DNA of 64,000 bases, taken from Carettochelys insculpta. Lineage: Eukaryota > Chordata > Testudines > Carettochelyidae. Below the pieces are notes generated by a model, which saw only the letters and a list, made by a program, of their open reading frames with translations, searched no databases and was not told where the DNA came from. Made by a program: the position numbers and the translations under genes. The DNA is taken from assembly GCF_033958435.1 (NCBI RefSeq), contig NC_134137.1, positions 176,589,501 to 176,653,500 of the forward strand, written 5' to 3'. Shown piece by piece: positions 57,771 to 64,000 of the stretch (its first letter is position 1; each line of letters starts with the position of its first letter).

Positions 57771-60695
57771 AAAAATCTATTCATAGTGATTTATATGCAA
57801 TTTTAACTGATATTAAACTGGCTTTAAAACCACCACACTGGCTTTTTTATTTCTTTCTCTATTCATAGAATTCCATTTTTTGGGTCACACTCTAATACCC
57901 TTACGCTCAGTAGCATCTTACCTGAGTTCATTGGAGACACCTGTGGAGTAAGATACCATTCAACACAATTGAGAGCATCAGAATTTGGCCCTAATGGACC
58001 CTAGTGAAAAAGCTAGTCTCACAAAACTAGCTGCCCAATCACCACTCCTTAGAGGAGGTATAGCACAGGAAGTGGCAATATAAGCTTCCTAATCCAATGC
58101 AATCCACCAATGTGCCTTTTGGTATGAGAAGGTAAGTCACTCCACGTGCTGATTCAGCCCAAATATACAGTCTATTTCAGAAGTCTATTATTTTGTACAA
58201 ACAAATATCTCAAGGGACGTGTTACACATTTGGAGCCTTACCAACAAACAAACAAATAATCCAACATTCAAAAATATCTTTTTTTCTGAAATAATGGTAG
58301 GGAGAAAAGTAGCCTCTTTAAAAGCTTATTTATATATTGTGATTAGTACCTAACTGGTGCATTTTAGCAGCTGTTTGTGATTGATTTCCATACCTGATGT
58401 CTCCAGACAGTGTTTTACGAATATATTTTTGCGAACTAAATTGGGACATTTTATACTTATCACTTTGCAAAGTAAGTTTTCCATTCTCACCCTAATTAGC
58501 CATGTTTGCTAGGACTTTTTTTGGCTCTCAGTTTCAGCTCGCTGAATGAGTACAACATCTGGAGAGGAACATAAAAAAGGCTTTAGCGTTGCAATGGTGA
58601 TGGTCTAACAGTGATTTTCTACCCTATGTTCACAGCAGAAACTGCATGCACAATGATTGGCTAGTTTGCACAATTATTTGCTCATTAGAAATACCAGCCC
58701 AATCCTGTTATACAATCTACAAAGGAGAATCCTGGCCACCTATGTGGTGGTCCACTGATTTTAAGTGAACTTCACATGAACACGGGAGTCCACCCCCTGG
58801 AGCTGATGGCAGAACTGGAGTTAATCACACAAAAATCAACCATTTTCATCCAGTTTTTGTCACCAGAGTGAGGTACAATCTCACTAATGCCTTACATTAT
58901 CTACTGAAAGATAATAAGAGGATGTTCTTGCCTTTTCACTTATTGGAATTCTGATTGGCTAGATATTTCCCTTTTGCCATATAGGTAACTGAGGCTGTAA
59001 ATTAGGGAGCAGAGGATGAGACACACAATCACATGAACATACATCATAAAAGAGGACAGCATAACAAAGCAGCTCATTTTCCTGCTGCCTTTTACAGAAC
59101 AGCAACAAAATATCAGGAAAACCGGGAGGTGGGGAAGGAGGCTGATTGCACACCATAAAAGAGAAGCAGCGCTGGACTTCTCCGTGATATAAATGAGTGA
59201 GAGCACAAATCAAACACGAAACCCCAAACCCCATCTCCCAGAACAATAACTTACAAGTTGCTAATTAAAATTCATTATTGATTAAGAAACCCAAGCCAAA
59301 CAGCTGAAGGAAGTCACTTGTGATTTTAAAAGAGCCATCATAATTACAACAAAATGAAATAGAAGGGGATTCAAATAAAACAGGTCTGGACTAATTAAAG
59401 TGACTTGCAGAAATGTTTTTGTATAAGATTAGTTCATGTGCTGGAGTTTACAAAAAAAGAAAGTGAAGTCCAGAAAAGAACTGCTGTCCAGATAACACAA
59501 CCACAGTAGCAAATGAGACAGTTGTTAACAGATCTATTGGGGAACTGTGGAAAAACATGTCAGGATTTTGTCTCATTTTATGTACATAAATTGTAGGTGT
59601 GATGCCAGGCCTTTGCTAAGGACACAGACAGCTTTACATAAGTAGTTTGTACGATATTCTATACAGATCAATAGTTTTTTCTAACCATCATGTTTGTTAC
59701 AGAAGCGCTCAGGGGCTAACAGAGAGTTGCATGCAACAACACTAACCACTGCACAGTTTCAATGAAAGACAGCCTCCTTTCCAAAATGCTTCCAATCTAT
59801 CTAGATGAGGCAGACTAAAGGTTGGAGGGAGAGGTATAACATAAGAATCCATAGAGAAATCCTGGCAAATGTGAGGCATAATTGCAGATCTGTGGTTATT
59901 ATCTATTCTTGAACTTCACAAAAAGAAAGGACAACAAACATAAAGCAAGTTTTTGCTACACAAACAATTTAAAATATGCAAATATCCATTCAGCTTGACC
60001 TCTGCATTCTGGAAACATTAGCTTTTTCTGTTGAAGCATCAACACATTGTTAGTAGCTAAGAAAGAGGAAAAATAGGATTTCCCTCTGGTATGTTTCAAG
60101 CAACAAGACTAATTCAGAAAGCTTTCACCCACTTCTCTCTCTCTCTCTACTCCTCTCTACCCTAGACTTTCCAGTGGCTTAATTTGCAAAAATTCCCAAT
60201 TTAGTCATGCCGAACAAATAATAGGGCTCCTACTATTGGGCCCTTTTTGAACCCCTTCAGAATTTTTTCTAAAAAAAAAAGTCACAATTTAAAGAAAATT
60301 GAACAACAGCTAAAGAGACTCTTTTTATGCAGCTTCAGAGGTTTAAGTGCAAAGCTTCATTCCACTGACCAGTCCCACGGTATACTAAGAAGCAACTATT
60401 GTAGGCTTTTAGGACTCACCCTTCCTGGGCCAGTGAAGATAACGGCCCTGAGTGAATTTGAGGGGAGTGAGGAAAAGGGAAATTTAAGCTCCAACACAGA
60501 ACTCAAAACACATGGTTTCTTTGTCCCCTCGGGGTAAGGCTATCAGAAATGCTCTCTGATTCCATCTCTGAAAGTTTATTGACCAGGTTACAAGAGGCAG
60601 GAAAACTTGCCACTCTCCTTTCCTTCTTGCTGACTTCCCAACCCCCTGCTGATCTGTACATAAACGTATCAGAGAGGCAATGCTTTGAGTCTGTA
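57771..60695. other. No certain feature; possible old repeat at 57890-58000
   Basis: AT-rich. The stretch ending CAGAATTTGGCCCTA (57979-57993) resembles an old dispersed vertebrate repeat by memory only. A short (CT)n lies at about 60137-60150. No coding signal is supportable. Confidence 0.35.
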
Positions 60696-60699
60696 TCTT

Positions 60700-60862
60700 C
60701 AAAACCAACAAGAAGTCCTGTGGCACCTTATAGACTAACAGGTATTTTGGAGCATAAGCTTTTGTGGGCAAAGACTCGCTTGGTCAGGTCTTTGCCCATG
60801 GAAGCTTATGCTCCAAAATATCTGTTAGTTTATAAGGTGCCACAGGACTTCTTGTTGTTTTT
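60700..60862. mobile_element. Inverted pair of PLE termini, UUAU-loop type
   Basis: Two arms meet near 60786. Both contain TCTTTGCCCA, then AAGCTTATGCTCCAAAATA, then TATAAGGTGCCACAGGACTT, then CTTGTTG; the left arm is on the minus strand. In the core the left arm reads CTGACCA and AAAA, the right arm GGAA, so both are eroded from CTGANGA and GAAA. The string AGCTTATGCTC gives a 3-bp stem with a TTAT loop followed by C, as expected for hammerhead stem III and the cleavage site. Confidence 0.75.
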
Positions 60863-61370
60863 GTATGTAAATGGAAATTCCATTGTTTTGATTCCACAAT
60901 GCTTAATTGACACTGGTGATAGGTAGATAGCCTCCTTCACTCCTAGGGGTGAGCAAACCTGTTTCTCCTTTTGATTGACCACAGAGTTTAAAGCATGCTT
61001 ATCTCTGAGTACTCTTAATTTTTCCTACTGTGCAAATACATATATTGCACAGTGGTGTTTCACCAGCTTTCATAAAAGCCTTAGTTGGTGCACTTTTATA
61101 GTACAGTAATGTTGTACACAAGAAGCTGAATTAGCTGTTTATTCTTGGGACTCAGATCCTCTGGTCTATGCATGATCTGTTTTGAAGGTAAATGAACACT
61201 GGCTCAGGCACTGAATTGCACTTTCAGGGATTTTCTAGAGATTGAACAGGTCCATATACACTATATTGCATAACCAGTTCATTATCTGGAACAGCAGGGA
61301 GTAGATGGAGAATGAATGGCACTACCTAACTACGGACATAATCTTGCAAACACTTATGTATATGTGTGAG
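60863..61370. other. No recognisable feature
   Basis: Nothing supportable by eye. Confidence 0.4.
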
Positions 61371-61373
61371 TAA

Positions 61374-61729
61374 CCCTGTGTGTAGAAGATCTTTTTTCAA
61401 AAGAGTGCATCCACACACAAAATTGTGGATGAAAAGATTGACCTGCTGTTTCAGTAGAAAGCATCCACACAGCCCCCACTCTTTTGAAAGAACAGGCCAG
61501 GAATCAAAAAATCTAGCACCATGAGGACTGCCCTTTTCAAAAAAAGGCCTACAGAGTGTATACACACACTTTTTTTTCAAAAGAAGATTTCAAAAGGAGA
61601 TGCTTTTCCTGATCTGGGAGCGGAAGAGGGCTTCTGGAAGAAGATTTTTGATCAAAAGAGCACATTTTGTGTGTGGACGCGCCAAAAGGACCTGATTTTT
61701 TGAAAGAACTTTTTAGGGTAGATGCAGCC
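61374..61729. mobile_element. Decayed Harbinger-like MITE, TTTTGAAAG family
   Basis: Shares CAAAAGAGTGCATCCACACA, then CAAAA, with the MITE at 51536, and likewise GAAAGCATCCACACAGC and CTTTTGAAAGAACAGG. The right end GGTAGATGCAGCC is a mutated terminus; the left terminus (near CCTGTGTGTAG) is barely recognisable. Confidence 0.65.
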
Positions 61730-62945
61730 TTTCAGATCAGTCAAGTTGCTCATGTGCAGTTGCAGGATGAGGGTGTGAGAAGGAAGTTTTGGTCTCAATT
61801 CCTCCCTAATCTCCTCAATTCCTCCCTCATCACTTGAAAAATGAAAATTTATTTTGGTTGGCTTCACCAGAGGATAAGAATCACTGGGAGCAAATCTCAG
61901 AAAGATTGCTCCCTTCACAGGAAGATTCTGCACTTATCTTTGGAATAAACAAGTGCAGTACTTTCATGGGTGCCTATCTTCATAGATGGATCTCAAGTTA
62001 CCTGATTGCAAGCCCAAATAACACAACACAACAAAGTTACAGACTCAGATATATGGCAGAGATTTCTTTTTATAGGTAAAAATGTGAAATCGATGCCTGA
62101 AAAAAAAATAAAACAAGACCTGTGGAAATGTATCCCCTATTCTCCTGCCATTTGTAAAAATACACTAGTAACCACAAGTTATACATATGAAAAAACCCTC
62201 CAAGCCACATATTTCAACATACCGACACATCAACTAATAACAATAAACTTCCCAAACAGAAATAAATCTCAAACCATCCCATAAACCTTACCATCCAGGA
62301 AAGCCTGAATCTATCCTGTAAGTCAAGCAAATTCAGATGCTGTAAGCCAAAGGGACAGTGTCCCTGAATTGAGGCCTCTGGACTGAGACCAACTGATCCA
62401 CCACTACCAAGTTAGAGACTGCCAGCACAGACATCCCATTTCATCTCACCTGCTCCTTTGAATTACAATGGAAGAGGCATCCCAGCAGCAACACAGAGAT
62501 TAGTTTGTGATCTTTAGACTATGTAGCCCTCAACAGTAACCCTGACTTCTGTGTGTGCTAGCTCTGACATTAACAGGCTTTGCAAGGTGCTGCAGCTATA
62601 TAGTCACATGGCTGGCTTAATAATATAGATGGATGAAATAAGGCAGGCTAAGCATAAAATGATCATCATACACCTGTCAAAGAGCCATTTTAGTTTAGTT
62701 GCCTTGAGAAAGGAAGCATCATTTTGAAAGAACAAAGGACCCTTAAATGTATTACTAAACATATTGCTCGGCTTTATTGTGGTTCCAAGCTACTGAATGC
62801 AACCATCCATATGCTGCTGCTCATAAAAGATTTAACAATTAATAAACATTAAAGGTCCTCACATGCAGCATTTTGAGTGCCCAGCATATAGAATAAGAGA
62901 CTATGAGCCTTAATGCATCCTCTCTCAGATTTGAACAATGCCCGC
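61730..62945. other. No recognisable feature
   Basis: AT-rich, nothing supportable. Confidence 0.4.
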
Positions 62946-62954
62946 TTCTCCTGC

Positions 62955-64000
62955 TGTTCTGATAGATAGAACAATAGGACTGGAAGGATCTTCAAGAGGT
63001 CATCTAGTCCAGCCCCCAGACTGTGTAGTAACTAGACCATCCATAACAGGGGATTGTGTAACCTGCACTTAAATCTCCACAGTGATGTCCAACCTAAACC
63101 TCCATTGCTGCAGTTTAAACCCATTGCTTCTTGTCCTAGCCTCAGAGGTTAAGGAGAATAATTTTCTCTCCCCTCCTTGTAACAGCCTTTTAGGTACTTG
63201 GAAACAGTTATCATGTCTTCTCTTCTCTAGCCTAAACAAATCCATTTCTGTCAATCTTCCCTCACTCATAGGTCATATTCCCTAAACCATAACCATTTTT
63301 GTTGTTCTTCTCCAGACTTCCTCCAATATGTCCACATCTTTCCTGAAATTTGGACATGATATTCCCATTGAGACCAAATCAGCACAGAGTAGAGCAGAAC
63401 AACTATTCCTCTTGTCTTGCTTGCAACACTCCTGCTAAAATAGCCCAGAATGGTTTGCTTTTTTAACAGTTCTACACTATTGACTGGTATTTAGCTTGTA
63501 ACATGAGCCCTCAACAACCTTTCCTTCTCAGACAATCATTTCCCATTTTGCATATGTGCAAGTGATAGTTCCTTCCTATGTGGAGTTACATTGCAGTTGT
63601 CATTATTAAATTTCATCCGATTTACTTCAAACCATTTCACCAGTTTGTCCATATCATTTTGAATATTAATCCTAAGTTAGCACTCACAACCCCTCCAAGC
63701 TCGGTACCATACACAACATTTTAAGTGTTCTTCCTATGTCATTATCAGAATTACTGATAATGACAGACCCAGAACCGACCCCTGGTGGATCCCATTCATT
63801 ATGTCTGTCTAGCTTGACTGTGAACCTTTTAACCACTCTCTGGCACTCTGTTAACCACTCTCTGGCACTCTGAAGGGTTCCTCTTAATGACATTCTTTTT
63901 TTAAACCTAGAACAAAGTCATTTACTAACCTGATGTCATACATTTTCAGCACGATTGTTTTGTCTGAGAATGCACTGTCTCAGGAAAAAAGGCTCAGACA
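62955..64000 (-). mobile_element. CR1 LINE 3' region, continues past the window
   Basis: Begins (plus strand) with AGGACTGGAAGGATCTTCAA, then GAGGTCATCTAGTCCAGCCC, the complement of the CR1 3' end. Further conserved antisense CR1 blocks follow: TTCTTGTCCTAGCCTC, GTATTTAGCTTGTAACATGAG, GACCCCTGGTGGATCCC and TGACATTC-type segments in the expected order. It is old: short ORFs only. A perfect 22-bp tandem duplication sits at 63829-63872. Confidence 0.8.
63829..63872. repeat. 22-bp exact tandem duplication inside CR1
   Basis: TTAACCACTCTCTGGCACTC followed by TG occurs twice back to back. Confidence 0.95.

Overview
The window is vertebrate nuclear DNA, most probably from a turtle. The reasons are the repeat families, not any single-copy gene. 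It holds CR1-type LINEs, RTE-type LINEs, a Tx1-clade LINE, Penelope-like retroelement (PLE) remnants, pogo/Tigger-like, hAT-like and PIF/Harbinger-like non-autonomous DNA transposons, one LTR-like sequence and a MIR-like SINE. The species call is inference. I found no intact cellular protein-coding gene, rRNA or tRNA. Essentially every coding signal I can read is a broken retrotransposon ORF.

Layout. 1-5.3 kb: a GC-rich Tx1-clade LINE on the + strand whose 5' end lies outside the window. Its ORF1 tail overlaps the start of ORF2, and ORF2 (endonuclease, reverse transcriptase, CCHC knuckle) carries stops, frameshifts and a mutated RT active site. 5.3-20 kb: AT-rich DNA with small fossils, namely an L2-like RT scrap, a CR1/L3-like RT piece, a pogo-like MITE, a minus-strand PLE (12.4-14.0 kb), a half PLE end, a split MIR, an inverted PLE end, and an RTE-like remnant broken by a 51-unit CA repeat. 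20-30 kb: a GC-rich unresolved repeat, a TTCGAA-rich MITE, a second pogo-like MITE, about 6.6 kb with no recognisable repeat, then a solo-LTR-like block. 30-41 kb: an RTE-like LINE, a 210-bp hAT-like MITE with 8-bp target duplications, an inverted PLE dimer with a 14-bp target duplication, and two CR1 copies interrupted by palindromic Harbinger-like elements. One of these is a gapless 436-bp palindrome. 41-54 kb: a third pogo-like MITE, a compound TG/TA/CA tract, a roughly 2.1-kb Harbinger-like element and another palindromic MITE. 54-58 kb: an RTE LINE with its 5' half inverted, inserted with a 7-bp target duplication into a PLE terminus. 58-64 kb: sparse sequence, another inverted PLE end, a decayed MITE, and a minus-strand CR1 3' region that runs off the end.

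No genes work together here in a cellular sense. The interest is in transposition mechanism. The twin-primed RTE insertion can be reconstructed to the base from its flanks. The PLE ends recur as head-to-head inverted pairs with a hammerhead-ribozyme-like core. The TTCGAA-based palindromic MITEs share one terminal motif with 3-bp target duplications in several copies. Element family names rest on recognised protein motifs and terminal structure read by eye; no database search was possible.
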